This document shows, in pieces, positions 44,135-55,300 of a stretch of DNA of 64,000 nt. Under the pieces are notes generated by a model. The model had not been told where the DNA came from and made no database searches. It saw only the letters and a program-made list of their open reading frames with translations. Source of the stretch: Porphyromonas somerae DSM 23386. GTDB taxonomy: Bacteria; Bacteroidota; Bacteroidia; Bacteroidales; Porphyromonadaceae. The position numbers and the translations under genes are program-made. Positions within the stretch are counted from its first letter, which is position 1. Every line of letters begins with the position of its first letter. The stretch spans positions 1 to 64,000 of the forward strand of contig NZ_AQVC01000001.1 in assembly GCF_000372405.1 (NCBI RefSeq). The letters run 5' to 3'.

Positions 44135-45139
44135 ATGGCAATCGTAACAAGCGACAACAAGCCCTATGTAGTAGGGGTAGACGTAGGGGGTACCAATACC
44201 GTTTTCGGCATTGTAGATGCGAGAGGTACCATTATCAGAAGCGATAAGATCAAGAGTACCAATCATATCAAAGTAGAGGATTATATCAAGGAATTGGCAG
44301 ATGCCATCACCGACCTTGCAAATGACGCAGGGGGAATCGACCAGATCCACGGTGTAGGCGTAGGTGCCCCAAATGGCAACTTCTTTACCGGCTCCATTGA
44401 CTTTGCACCCAACCTCCTTTGGAAGGGTCGCATCCCTATGGCCTTCCTCCTTAGCGAAGCACTCAAGGGCATCCCTGTGGCACTCACCAATGATGCCAAT
44501 GCTGCCGCTATCGGAGAGATGACCTATGGAGCTGCTCGTGGTATGAAAGACTTCATCGAGATCACCCTCGGCACAGGGCTAGGGAGTGGTATCGTAGTGG
44601 GTGGAAAGCTCGTCTACGGTCACGATGGTTTTGCCGGCGAGATCGGGCACACCATTATCCGTCGCAACGGGCGCTCTTGTGGTTGCGGTCGCTTTGGTTG
44701 CCTTGAGACCTACTGCTCCGCTACAGGTGTAGCACGCACTGCTAAGGAGTTCCTCACCGCTCGTGAAGATGATAGTCTCCTTCGCACATTCAATATCGAT
44801 GAGATAACCTCAAAGGATGTCTACGATGCTGCTGTGCAAGGCGATAAGCTAGCACTTGATGTATTCGAGACGACTGGAGCCATCCTAGGCGAAGCACTCG
44901 CCGACGCCGTAGCTTACACCAGTCCAGAGGCAATAATCCTCTTTGGAGGACTAACCAAAGCTGGCAATATCCTACTAGAGCCAGTGAAGCGACACATGGA
45001 GCAAAACCTCCTCAATATCTACAAAGACAAGGTGAAGATCCTCGTGAGCGAACTCAAAGAGAGCGATGCCGCAGTCCTCGGTGCTAGTGCACTAGGCTGG
45101 GAGGCCGACCGCAAGCTACTCACTCTGCTTACAGAGTAA
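44135..45139 (+). CDS. ROK-family glucokinase
   Basis: Protein of 334 residues that phosphorylates glucose or a related sugar with ATP. The ATP motif GVDVGGTNTVFGIVD is at about 14-28. The catalytic region is ALTNDANAAAIGE (D in ND). The ROK zinc-binding motif CGCGRFGC spans C182, C184 and C189. EIGHTII supplies the histidine ligand. Length is typical of glucokinase-type ROK proteins. A clear terminator follows. Confidence 0.9.
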   Translation: MAIVTSDNKPYVVGVDVGGTNTVFGIVDARGTIIRSDKIKSTNHIKVEDYIKELADAITDLANDAGGIDQIHGVGVGAPNGNFFTGSIDFAPNLLWKGRIPMAFLLSEALKGIPVALTNDANAAAIGEMTYGAARGMKDFIEITLGTGLGSGIVVGGKLVYGHDGFAGEIGHTIIRRNGRSCGCGRFGCLETYCSATGVARTAKEFLTAREDDSLLRTFNIDEITSKDVYDAAVQGDKLALDVFETTGAILGEALADAVAYTSPEAIILFGGLTKAGNILLEPVKRHMEQNLLNIYKDKVKILVSELKESDAAVLGASALGWEADRKLLTLLTE

Positions 45140-45164
45140 CCAAAACCTCACCAATACATCTTGA

Positions 45165-45201
45165 AATCACCTAGGGGCTCCCCTCTAGGTGATTTTTTTT
45201 T
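45165..45201 (+). terminator. Terminator after glucokinase
   Basis: AATCACCTAG at 45165-45174 pairs with CTAGGTGATT at 45185-45194 and is followed by a run of T to 45200. Confidence 0.9.
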
Positions 45202-45548
45202 ATTACAACCCAAGAGTCATCACCCTAGATATGACCCATAACGACAAGTTGTAATCCACTGAAATACAAAACACTATTAAAGCACTGGCCGAGACCAAGT
45301 CTCGAAAAATGGGGAAAGCATCTCAACCGACTCTCCTACCCTAAGTGGTGCCATTCGTTTCTTCTACAATCGTTTCTTGAGAATGTTGTACGAAGTGCCA
45401 TTCTCGCACATTTGAATCAAATGTGCTGAGACTTTGAACGAAGGATGAGATGCAAGGCGCTAAGGGTGAGGGCACTGGGAGCGTACTCACGTACGTGACC
45501 GAGCCCGAATCCCGAAAGCAACGCCGCAGATCGCCTTCGTGCAACAGT
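45202..45548. other. Intergenic stretch of unknown nature with a perfect 10-bp palindrome
   Basis: No convincing gene. GCACATTTGA at 45406-45415 pairs with TCAAATGTGC at 45417-45426. Further right, the segment with GCGTACTCACGTACGTGAC is rich in short palindromes. The right end (about 45549 on) merges into the ATTCCG repeat. It may be a decayed mobile unit. Confidence 0.4.
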
Positions 45549-45770
45549 CTCTTCTTGTATCAACCCTATATTCCGTATGCGTGCGGAATGGATTCCGCAG
45601 CGCTACGGAATACGTTCCGCTCGCATACGGAATGCATTCCGCCCCCTATGCGGAATATGGGGTCGGTATATCATCGCATTCCTAAAAGTGTAGACACTCA
45701 GCCTCCTCTATTCCTGAAAGAGTAGACACATTGAGTTGTCCGACCTTCCGCGAGGAGACGTCGTAGAGGT
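45549..45770. repeat. Composite repeat with four ATTCCG hairpins, copy 2 (inverted)
   Basis: Reverse-complement relative of 22012-22256. The four hairpins occupy 45568-45658. They are followed by the two units ATTCCT...TGTAGACAC (about 45681-45733) and a half-H3 hairpin (GTCCGACCTTCC..., about 45737-45765). The flank CTTCTTGTATCAACCC corresponds to GGGTTGATACCAGAAG at copy 1, so the copies match over about 200 bp. Confidence 0.7.
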
Positions 45771-45807
45771 GGTAGGGAGGGGAGGGAGAGGAAAAAAACA
45801 ACCATTA

Positions 45808-45852
45808 ATCCCCCAGTCGTTCGGGGGCTTTGCCCCCTCTGACGCGGTGGCT
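45808..45852. repeat. Isolated H2-type hairpin abutting foldback element 5
   Basis: CCCCCAGTCGTTCGGGGGC...GCCCCCTCTGACGCGGTGG is the same type as H2' of foldback element 3 (1988-2030), including the inner GGGGGC/GCCCCC hairpin. It looks like the remnant of another foldback copy joined to element 5. Confidence 0.55.
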
Positions 45853-45862
45853 AGTATCCGTA

Positions 45863-46102
45863 GGACCTCGGTAGAGGTCCGTGTTAAATAGGCACAGGTC
45901 GGAGGGGCGTAGCCCCGAACGACCTGTGTGTAAGAGCATATTCCCTTCCTCAATGACCCCGGCTGAGGGGTCAGACCTAGATAAGGTTGTCCGACCCCTC
46001 AGCCGGGGTCGTAGGGGTGTTTTGCACATCGTTATACACAGGTCTACGGCACTGCGTGCCTTGACCTGTGCCTATTTAACACGGACCCCTCAGCCGGGGT
46101 CC
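45863..46102. repeat. Foldback element 5 (five hairpins)
   Basis: H1 is 45863-45880 (GGACCTC/GAGGTCC). H2 is 45894-45927 (ACAGGTCG/CGACCTGT). H3 pairs 45955-45976 with 45989-46010 (21 of 22). H2' is 46038-46069 (ACAGGTC/GACCTGT). H1' is 46083-46102 (GGACCCC/GGGGTCC). Linkers TTAAATAGGC and GCCTATTTAA are exact reverse complements. A MITE-like end follows at 46145-46161. Confidence 0.8.
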
Positions 46103-46144
46103 TTTCCTATAGACGCACCTATGAATGCCATACGGCAAGTTCTT

Positions 46145-46161
46145 TCTAATGCGAACCCCTG
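46145..46161 (-). repeat. MITE-like end CAGGGGTTCGCATTAGA
   Basis: Read on the minus strand it matches the ends at 1277-1294, 1711-1728, 57961-57977 and 58318-58336. The similarity continues inward (AAGAACTTGCCGTATGGCATTCAT), as at 1277. The matching left end is not found, so the unit is truncated or fused. Confidence 0.5.
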
Positions 46162-46202
46162 CCTCCAATGGCACTATTTATCTCGCTGTCATTTGATTTT
46201 TG

Positions 46203-46210
46203 TAACTTTG
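46203..46210 (+). promoter_or_regulatory. -7 element of metG-mnmA
   Basis: TAACTTTG ends 14 nt before the first ATG of metG (46224) and 35 nt before the second (46245). Confidence 0.5.
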
Positions 46211-46223
46211 TGCCAAATATACA

Positions 46224-48299
46224 ATGGATAGAAATAAGAAGGATATGAGTAACGGAAAATTTAAGCGTACTTTGGTGACGACGGCCCTCCCTTATGCCAA
46301 TGGTCCGGTCCATATTGGACACCTGGCAGGGGTCTACGTCCCAGCAGATATATATGTGAGGTACCTTCGTCTGAAGGGCGAGGAGGTGGCCTTTATCGGT
46401 GGTTCGGATGAACACGGTGTGCCCATCACGATCAAAGCGATGAAGGAGGGGGTAACGCCACAAGACATTGTGGATCGCTACCACCAGCTGATCAAAGAGT
46501 CGTTTGAGGAGTTTGGCATCTCCTTTGATGTCTACTCTCGCACCACGAGCGAAACGCACCACCAGATGGCGTCGGACTTCTTCACCACGCTTTACGAAAA
46601 GGGCGAGTTTATAGAGCAGACCACTCAGCAGTACTACGATGAGGAGGCAAAGCAATTCCTTGCCGACCGCTACATCACCGGTACTTGTCCTATCTGTGGC
46701 AACGAAGGGGCTTATGGCGACCAGTGTGAGAAGTGCGGTAGCAGTCTGAATGCCACCGACCTGATTAATCCAAAGTCGGCCATCAGCGGTTCGGAGCTAG
46801 TGATGAAAGAGACCAAGCACTGGTACCTACCTCTCGGCAAGTACGAGCAGTGGCTTCGCGAGTGGATCCTCGAGGGGCACAAGGAGTGGCGCCCTAATGT
46901 CTACGGACAGGTGAAGAGTTGGCTCGACCTTGGGCTACAGCCTAGAGCGGTGACCCGCGACCTCGACTGGGGTATTCCGGTACCGCTAGAGGGCGCTGAG
47001 GGCAAGGTGCTCTACGTATGGTTTGACGCCCCTATCGGCTATATCTCCAATACCAAAGAGCTCTTCCCCGATAGTTGGGAGACCTGGTGGAAAGATCCCG
47101 AGACCCGCATGATCCACTTCATCGGTAAGGACAATATCGTCTTTCACTGCATCGTCTTCCCTGCGATGCTCAAGGCTGAGGGCTCCTTTATCCTCCCCGA
47201 TAATGTGCCTAGCAATGAGTTTCTCAATCTCGAGGGCGATAAGATCTCTACCAGTAGGAATTGGGCGGTTTGGCTCCACGAGTACCTACACGACTTCCCT
47301 GGCAAGCAGGATATCCTCCGCTATGTCTTGACCGCCAATGCTCCTGAGACCAAGGACAATGACTTTACGTGGAGTGATTTCCAAGCTCGCAACAATAATG
47401 AGCTGGTGGCAGTGCTTGGTAACTTCGTGAATCGTGCTTTGGTACTAACCCACAAGTACTTTGAGGGGAAGGTGCCTGCCATCACCACCCTTCAGGAGGA
47501 GGATAAGGCGGTCCTTGCCGAGATTGGCACCATCCGCGACGATGTGGCCAACCTTCTTGATAACTTCCATATCCGTGATGCTCAGCGTAGAGCCATGGAC
47601 TTGGCTCGCCTAGGCAATAAGTATCTCGCCGATATGGAGCCTTGGAAGTTGGCCAAGACAGATATGGATCGGGTAGCTACCATCCTCAATGTGGCACTAC
47701 AGATCAGTGCCAATCTGGCTATTTTAATGGAGAGCTTCCTCCCCTTCTCTATGAAGAAGCTACGCCATCTGTTGAATATGGAGGGTGCTCTCACCTGGTC
47801 GGAGATCGGTAGGAGCGACCTATTGGAGGCAGGTCACCAGCTAGAGAAGCCTGAGCTACTCTTTGAGAAGCTAGAGGATGCAACAATCCAAGCTCAGCTC
47901 GACCGCCTTGCAGCGATCAAGAAGAGCAATGCAGAGGCAGCGCTTAAGGTGGCGAAACCACTGGCGATTGCCCCTGAGATTAAGTTTGAGGAGTTTGAGA
48001 AGATCGACCTCCGTGTGGCTACGGTCAAGGCTTGTACCAAGGTGCCTAAGACCGATAAGCTCCTGCAATTTACCCTCGATGATGGCTTTGGAGAGCGGAC
48101 CATCATCTCGGGTCTGGCTAAGCACTACGAGCCTGAGACGCTGGTAGGGAAGCAGGTGATCTTTGTGGCCAACCTTGCCCCTCGTAAGATGAGAGGAATC
48201 GAGAGCCAAGGGATGATTCTCTCCGTAATGGAGGCCGATGGCTCCCTCTCCGTACTCACCACGAGCAAGGAGGTGAAGCCAGGCAGTAAGGTATCCTAA
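46224..48299 (+). CDS. metG: Methionyl-tRNA synthetase
   Basis: Protein of 691 residues that charges tRNA-Met. The HIGH motif is at 30-33 ([12 protein letters not shown]). The zinc knuckle has CPIC and CEKC pairs (about 152-171). The KMSKS-type motif reads KISTS at 340-344, a variant usual in this group. A C-terminal EMAP/Trbp111 tRNA-binding domain is attached (about 585-691, [23 protein letters not shown]). ATG 46245 is an alternative start that gives a longer leader. mnmA starts 3 nt after the stop. Confidence 0.96.
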   Translation: MDRNKKDMSNGKFKRTLVTTALPYANGPVHIGHLAGVYVPADIYVRYLRLKGEEVAFIGGSDEHGVPITIKAMKEGVTPQDIVDRYHQLIKESFEEFGISFDVYSRTTSETHHQMASDFFTTLYEKGEFIEQTTQQYYDEEAKQFLADRYITGTCPICGNEGAYGDQCEKCGSSLNATDLINPKSAISGSELVMKETKHWYLPLGKYEQWLREWILEGHKEWRPNVYGQVKSWLDLGLQPRAVTRDLDWGIPVPLEGAEGKVLYVWFDAPIGYISNTKELFPDSWETWWKDPETRMIHFIGKDNIVFHCIVFPAMLKAEGSFILPDNVPSNEFLNLEGDKISTSRNWAVWLHEYLHDFPGKQDILRYVLTANAPETKDNDFTWSDFQARNNNELVAVLGNFVNRALVLTHKYFEGKVPAITTLQEEDKAVLAEIGTIRDDVANLLDNFHIRDAQRRAMDLARLGNKYLADMEPWKLAKTDMDRVATILNVALQISANLAILMESFLPFSMKKLRHLLNMEGALTWSEIGRSDLLEAGHQLEKPELLFEKLEDATIQAQLDRLAAIKKSNAEAALKVAKPLAIAPEIKFEEFEKIDLRVATVKACTKVPKTDKLLQFTLDDGFGERTIISGLAKHYEPETLVGKQVIFVANLAPRKMRGIESQGMILSVMEADGSLSVLTTSKEVKPGSKVS

Positions 48300-48301
48300 C
48301 T

Positions 48302-49375
48302 ATGCGACGTGCACTATTGCTCTCGGGCGGTGTGGATAGCTCCGTGGCACTCCATCTGATGATGGAGCGTGGCGAGGCGCCCGACCTCTTTTATATCTAT
48401 ATCGGAGCTAATGAGGCAGGCTATGAGGACTGCCCTAGCGAGGAGGATATGGAGATGGTGAAGTGGCTCGCCAAGCACTACGGTCGCCCTCTGGAGGTGA
48501 TCAATCTGCATCGTGAGTACTGGGACTATGTGGTGCAATACATCATTGATACGGTGCGGGAGGGACGTACCCCTCACCCCGATATGCTCTGCAATCGGAT
48601 CATCAAGTTTGGCTACTTCAATGAGTATGCGGGGCGGGATTACGATCAGATCGCAACGGGTCACTATGCGAGTAAAAAGGTGGTGGGCGATAAGGAGTTC
48701 CTCGCCACGGCGGTAGACCCAGTGAAAGACCAGACCGATTTCCTCGCTCAGATCACCTATCCTCAGCTACTGAAGGCCTATTTTCCCCTTGGGGAGTTGC
48801 CGAAGAGTGAGGTGCGGAGGATCGCTTCAATGGAGCACTTAGTCACGGCACAGCGAAAGGATAGCCAAGGGATTTGCTTCCTCGGTAAGGTAGATTATAA
48901 TCAATTCTTGGAGCGCTATCTCGGTACTCAGAAGGGCGAAATCATTGAGCTGGAAACAGGCAAAGTGGTCGGTGAGCATCGGGGCTATTGGTTCCACACC
49001 ATCGGTCAGCGGAAGGGGCTCGGATTATCGGGTGGCCCGTGGTTTGTGATCCGTAAGGATATTGAGCAAAATAGGCTCTATGTAAGCCGCGGCTACGACC
49101 CCGAGACGCAGTATGGCAATGTGGTGGAGATGCCGGAGATGCACTGGATTACGCTCGACCCGATGGAGGGGGAGGAGCTAGAGGTGACCTTCAAGGTACG
49201 CCACACGCCCGACTTTACCGTGGGACAACTGAAGCGGGACGCTGAGGGAATCTACACTCTGCACTCTACTGAATTGATTCAAGGGATTGCCCCAGGGCAG
49301 TTTTGTACTATCTACGACCGTTCACAGCAACTCTGCTACGGCTCGGGAGTGATTGCCCGTGGGCTAAGGCTTTAG
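48302..49375 (+). CDS. mnmA: tRNA-specific 2-thiouridylase
   Basis: Protein of 357 residues that thiolates U34 of the tRNAs for Lys, Glu and Gln. The PP-loop is SGGVDSS at 8-14. The two catalytic cysteines are C97 (MLCNRIIKFG) and C192 (GICFLG). Length is normal. It follows metG after 2 nt, so two tRNA functions share a transcript. The last 12 nt overlap the 3' end of sprA on the other strand. No separate terminator is visible. Confidence 0.94.
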   Translation: MRRALLLSGGVDSSVALHLMMERGEAPDLFYIYIGANEAGYEDCPSEEDMEMVKWLAKHYGRPLEVINLHREYWDYVVQYIIDTVREGRTPHPDMLCNRIIKFGYFNEYAGRDYDQIATGHYASKKVVGDKEFLATAVDPVKDQTDFLAQITYPQLLKAYFPLGELPKSEVRRIASMEHLVTAQRKDSQGICFLGKVDYNQFLERYLGTQKGEIIELETGKVVGEHRGYWFHTIGQRKGLGLSGGPWFVIRKDIEQNRLYVSRGYDPETQYGNVVEMPEMHWITLDPMEGEELEVTFKVRHTPDFTVGQLKRDAEGIYTLHSTELIQGIAPGQFCTIYDRSQQLCYGSGVIARGLRL

Positions 49376-52300
49376 TTGCAGCCGGAAGAGTAGTCCGTAG
49401 GTGGTTCGCTTGAAGGGGAAGCTATAATTGGAGACGAGCGGTCGGCGTTGCTGACGCTCCACAAACGCCCTAACGCTAATGGCATCAGAAAGCCCATACT
49501 CTGCTGAAAATTGCAGAGTATGGGCTTTCATGCCTTGTAGGGCAAGGTCGCTCTCCTGTTGTTGGATATTCCGGAGAAGACTATAGGTATAGGTGTGGTG
49601 GAGCTGTAGGCGAAGGCTCTGTCGCTCGCTCCTAAGTAGGCTGATCTTACTGGTGAAGAGGGGTGCGAAGGTGACGTAATAGCCTAGCCGACTATAGAGT
49701 TCATGGTCGGTCTGGTCGAGTATCCGCTTGGCGGTGGTTTGGAGGGTTTGGGAGTGGCGCTGATTGTACCTTTCCTCTAGCGAGATGCCGAGCTGGCTCT
49801 TCACTTCTAGCCCGATGAGCGGGCTCAGCTCCTCACTCACCACTAGGCTTTGGAGGTCATTCTGCTCGGCAGTGATGTAGTAGGTAGGCACCTCCACATA
49901 AGCCCGATACTGATGGGTCAGCTTGAGGGTGGGGATATGCTCCTTTAGCCACGAGTGCCACTGAGAGATATTGAGCGACACTTGCCAATTGGGCAGAGTT
50001 GCCAAAAGGCTTGGTAGCCCCTCACGCTCAAGGTAAAGGAGGCTCGACTGCTGGGCAAAGTGCTCTACCTCGGGGTGCTTCTGCAGTCGTGCGATGGTGC
50101 TATAGCGTAGGTTGCCCCGCTCTATCTTGGCCCCTTCGGTTTGGTAAGGGGTCACCGAGGTGTGGTGGTGCCGGTTGTTTTCGTAGGTAAAGGTGAGTTC
50201 GAGTCCCTTCAGAGGCTCGAACCTCAGCCGTGCCTCCATTTCATTTCGCCAAAAGGTGGTTAGAGGCTGGCGACTGCCTCCCTTCTGGGTAATGAGGCTC
50301 TGCTCCTGCATCTTTTCAAAGGTGGAGAGTGGGTGGTCCATACCGAGTCGGAAGGCGAATCCTGGCATCAGCTGTCGGTTGACAAAGCCAAGCCCCATCA
50401 CCTTACCCCCATCGGCGAGCAACCCAGGCAAACTAGTACCTGTGGTTCGGCGGAGGTGCAGAGAGAAGTCTTGTAGTACTTTGATCGGTAGCGTGCTGAA
50501 GTGATACTGGAGCAAGAGGTCGAGGTAAGTGCCATTCTCAGATCTGTTGCCCTGCTGGTACTGAGCGCTCCTTGCCCCTAGTTGCCACTGATAATTGCTT
50601 CGCCATGTCGCTTGCCCCGTGAGTGGCTGGAGCCAATGAGCCGACATCGGCGGTAGGCGGTAGGCGAGCTCCAACTGGCCGAAGTAATGCTCCGTGCTGC
50701 CGAGCGCGGTAAGGTCTCGTAGTATCTCCCGCGTCATCCACTCAAATTGGCTCGCTTGACTCTCGCGGTGGCGTGCCTCAAATGGTTCGTGGATGAGTGC
50801 CATCGTGGTGCTTTGTAGGGAGAGGGTGAGCCCCTTGTAGCTCTGCTTGATTTGCAACCCCCTGACCCAGTCCCAACGACTACGAAGGGTGGTGAGGGCC
50901 GAGTAGTCGGAGGGGAACTGCTGGTACTTGAAGTAGCGATTCCAGAGACTATTGAGGCGGATATAACTGCCTTGCGAGGTATCGAATTGGTAGGTCACTT
51001 CGCTCTCGGAGCTACGCTCTCGCTCCTCAAGTAGGTCGGGGGCATACCCCTTTTGGCGATGTAGGCGGTAGCTGAATAGCCAATTGGAGAGGCTCCACGG
51101 ACGCCTCTTATCAGCAGAATTGAGCCAACGCATATCGGCGAGTTCTAGGCTCTCCTGTTGCCTAAAGGTGGCACCGATGCCACCTTCATTGCGGAGGTCG
51201 CTATCAAAGGGATCGTAGAAGGGAGTAGACTTCTGTCGCTCTAGAGAGTAACGAATAGGGAACCTCAGTTGCCACCGCTTGGGCAGTAGCATACCCAGCT
51301 CTAGCTCGGTGCGAAGGAGGAAGGAGTGCATATCCTGTAGCTCGTACTTGCGACTATCCGAGGTGATAGCACCAAAGCCAGCGGTCCGATACTGCCCATC
51401 CAGATGAAGCGATGCTAGCTCTCCCAACTGCAATTGCATCGCCCCTTGGGCTGCCTTTCCGCCCACAGCCCTTGCTCCTTTCACCGCCATCTCATTGACC
51501 CACACCTCCGCAGAGAGTCGGCGGTCACTTTTATTCCGCACCCCAATCAGTACGGCCGTCACCTCACCCAGTGTGGGCTGCCCCTTCACCACCATGGTAG
51601 CCCCACGATGGGCAGGGTCGGGCTGCACAAAGGGGATGTGGTCCTCGCCTCCTGCCAACTGTCGCTGGTGCTTGAGCTCGGTCAGATCAGCCAAGGAGAT
51701 TTGGACGAGGTTATTGGGTCGCCACACCTCGGACCTTATCAATTCCTCACCGAGTGCCGAATAATCGCCGATGGGAGTTGCCTCAAGTGGCAGGCGGTAC
51801 TCATAATAATTGCGAGTAAAGTCGTGCCCCACCCTAATAAAAAGCTCCAACTCACCCCTTGCAATCATCTGCTCCGACTCCAAGTGACTCCAGAGCTCCA
51901 ACTGCTGATAGTGGCGAAGGTCGAGCGATTGCTCCTTGTAGATAGCCACCGGCTGGCCAGGTGCTAGATACGCTATCTTCATCGCCAAAGCCTGCTCATC
52001 CTCGGCACGCACTGCCCAGTCACTTGCCACCTCATCTCGCTCCACTTCGGGCGGAGAGAGGTAAGGGATTGGTGCCCTTTGGCTATCCTCCTCTAGCGAA
52101 AGGGTACTCACCTGCATCTCGGCACTACGCATATCACTCGGCTCGATGCTGCTCTGAAACTTACTCCACGAGGTAGAGACGATCCTAAACTGTGCTAGTC
52201 GGAGCTGTGCCTCTTTGCTAAAACGAGTGAGCGACAACCGAAGTGTCCGCACATCTTGTAGCGACACTCGCTGCCCAATCTGTTCTGAAGGGGAGTGCAA

Positions 52301-55300
52301 AGGCACCCGTAGCTTCACCCACCGCTCTCGCTCGCTCAGTCGCTTCTCCCCCACAATCTGCTCACCACTCAGTCCCTGACGAGTGATCGGTAGCTCATAC
52401 CTCAGATAGCCCTCCTCCTGCTCCTGAATCATATCCCTATTGAGGTCCTCGGTATCGGGGTCCCACGTCCGGGCACTCTCCACCCCTTGAATGATGCGAG
52501 GGGTGGAATTGCCCTCCATACCATTGATATAGCGATAACGCTCCAAGATAGAGGCCTCCACCTCGTCCCATTCATCGCCCAAGAAGAAGCGATAGTCGTC
52601 CTTTGCGGGGTCCTTTTCATCACGAAACAATTGATAGCGAGGGTGGCTCCGCTCCTCCTCCGAGGTCAGTCCATCCAGCCCCACATCTTGCTGATTGATC
52701 GGTACCTTTCCCGTAGTATCAAAGCCGTAGAGCTGTGGCGGGGTGAGTGCCTTCCGCCCCCACTCCGTCTCTTGCTTCGCCTCACTTCCCTCGTAGTAGA
52801 TACCTTCGTCGGGGAGAATCTCCTCCTTCATTCGCCCAAGATCCAGGTAGAGCATCCCATCGGGGGCATCGGGATCAAGGGTAAAGGGGTCAAGCATCCA
52901 GAGCTCAATGTAACTGTAGCGCCGATTCTCTAGGTCATTGGTCGAAAGGGGATAGCTGATACTGCCCCACATTTCCTGCGGTGCAGTGGGGGCCTGAGGG
53001 TTGTAGGGACCCCGCTCGGAGGGATAGAAGGAGAGGTTGAGGGTGGAGAGCGTCTGTAGCCCGATGGGCGAACGGTCACGCTGCGGAAAGAACTCCTCGA
53101 GGGGCACCTCTCGAACCAAAGGGTGGCGACGCTGGCTTTGGTCTTTCATTAAGTGTGTTGGTTGGTGCGGTGCACCATCCCGTACCAGAAGAGCATCCAC
53201 CTTGAACCACGCCAGTTGGGCACGGCTCTCAGGTCGCTCCAAATGCCCTAGAGACCACCCCTGCGGATAGGCGAGCTCAATGTATCTATTGCCCTCCTCA
53301 AAGTCCTCCACTACGATCTTATCACTGCCACTGCGCGAACGATTATAATCGGAAAGCAACTCCGCATAAGAGGCCTGCAGAGAGAGCTTCAGCGGCTCGC
53401 GTACCTCTAGTCCACTCCACTCATTGAACCACTCAATTACCGATGGGCTCTCCCAATGGTAGCTAGCATGCACCCCCCACATATGGTTGCGTAGCACCTC
53501 CTCACCCCATCGTATCCTATTCCGTCGGCTATCCTCCCAATAGGCGAGCAACGTACCGCCGACATTGAGGCGCGGTGAGGGCGTCCAATTCAGTTCCGCA
53601 CCCACCAGAGACTTCTCCTTGCGTCGCTGCTGCTCTCGCTCCTTCACCGTAATCTCGATCGTCTCCGTGGTATTGGTGGTCAGCGTAAGCCTCCCCGAAA
53701 GGTAGTCAATCACATACTCCACCCCCTCGGAGAGCTGTCGACCACTCGCCTCTACCCGCACACTCCCTGGCTCAATCTTCTGATGACCTAGCGACACCGA
53801 CTGCGTCTGGCTCCCCGTCACTTCCGCTTGAATTCTAAAGAGGTCTAGCTCCTGAGCCTCCTTTGCCTCACGTTGGCTCTTGGTATAAAGTACTTGAAAG
53901 GTAGGGTAGCCATCCCGAGGTATCTCTACAAAAGGATACCTTTGAGGTAGAAAGAGGGTGCCAGTCGCCTTGAGATAAGTGACCCCATCAATCAGGTCAA
54001 AGAGCCCATCGGGTGCCCCACCCCGACCAGAGCTATCGGCTCGGTCCCAGGCAAATAGGTCGAGCCACGAGCGACCACTATCCGCTCCTCTCTCCACAAT
54101 CGGTTTATCTACCCCCGCCTCCTCGTCCTTAAAAACTAGCGACACCTGTAGTTCGTCATTCTGGATATCTGGCCTTGCCCCCGAGAGAGAGTAGCCATTC
54201 TTCATCATCAACCCCCAAAGCGGTGAGTGAGGAGAGCGATCTTGCTCTGAAAGCAGTGCTACACGCCGACTACCCCCCTCCGCAGTCACCAAGTCCCCCA
54301 CCTGGTACCGCTTTCCTTTATAATGATAGCTGTAGGCAACCGCCAGTATCTGCCCATCTCCGAGCCGACTTTGAAGAGAGATAAATCCGAGTGTCGGGTG
54401 GAGGGTATAGGCCGATGGCGGAAGCTTTCGGGCAGAAGTGATCTCGATACCACTTGCCTCAAAAAGGTTGCTACTAGGGAGTTGTTGAGCAGTCGAAGCC
54501 CCTTTGAAGGCAGTAATCGGTTCCGAACGGCTCCGATTATCCATCTGACGTGGGGTGGTGACCCACACCTCCACTCGGTCTATGTAGAGGTCACTCTCCA
54601 CAAGGGGCAAGTGCTTGAGTGCGTCGCTATATTGGGCGGCAAAGAACTCCGAGAGAAAGAAGTGCTGAGCAAAGTCGTAGTCACTCCCCTTGAGCTCCGT
54701 CTGGATCAATTGTCGTCCGCCCTGCACCACAATCTTACGCTCCTCGGCATACTGCCGACTGGCCACCACCTGAAGCGAGAAAGGGCCCATCAGCAAGTCC
54801 GCCCGTACGCCAAAGAGCTCCCCGCCGGTATCAATCAACGGATTGTGACTCTCCATTCGCACATTGCCCGCCTGTAGTCGCTGCACAAAGTCGTAGTTTT
54901 CACCCTCATACCTCAGCCGCACTCTACTTCGGCGATCCGCCATCACTGGCTCGGTAGTGTAGCTAAGGTCGAGCTGCAATCGCTCGGAGTAGTTGGCCTT
55001 GAGGTGAATATTCATCTCTGGAAGAATGGTGAAATGGCTTCGCTTACGTAGCCCCACTGGTAGCAGAGGATTATCCTCCTCAGTAGTGGTATGACTTAGA
55101 TTGAGGGAGAGATAGCCATTGGCTTTTAATCCCAGCTTAGGACGCTGGGGAAGGGGCTTGGGAAGTGGAGGCTTCCCCTTTTCATAAAAGACTTCACCCG
55201 TTTGCTGTAGTGCCTTCGCACGGAAATACTCCTCGGAGGTGAGTAGCTCCCGCAATTGCCACGCCCCCAAGCTATCTCGGCTATAGAGGAGGTAGTAGCC

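Noticed and set aside
45450-45725. 91-residue plus-strand frame in the repeat block
   Set aside because: It runs through the ATTCCG hairpins; its residues come from the repeat units.
49999-54877. Open frames on the plus strand across sprA
   Set aside because: They are antisense to a continuous 2-kb-residue outer-membrane protein frame and show no signal, motif or promoter of their own.
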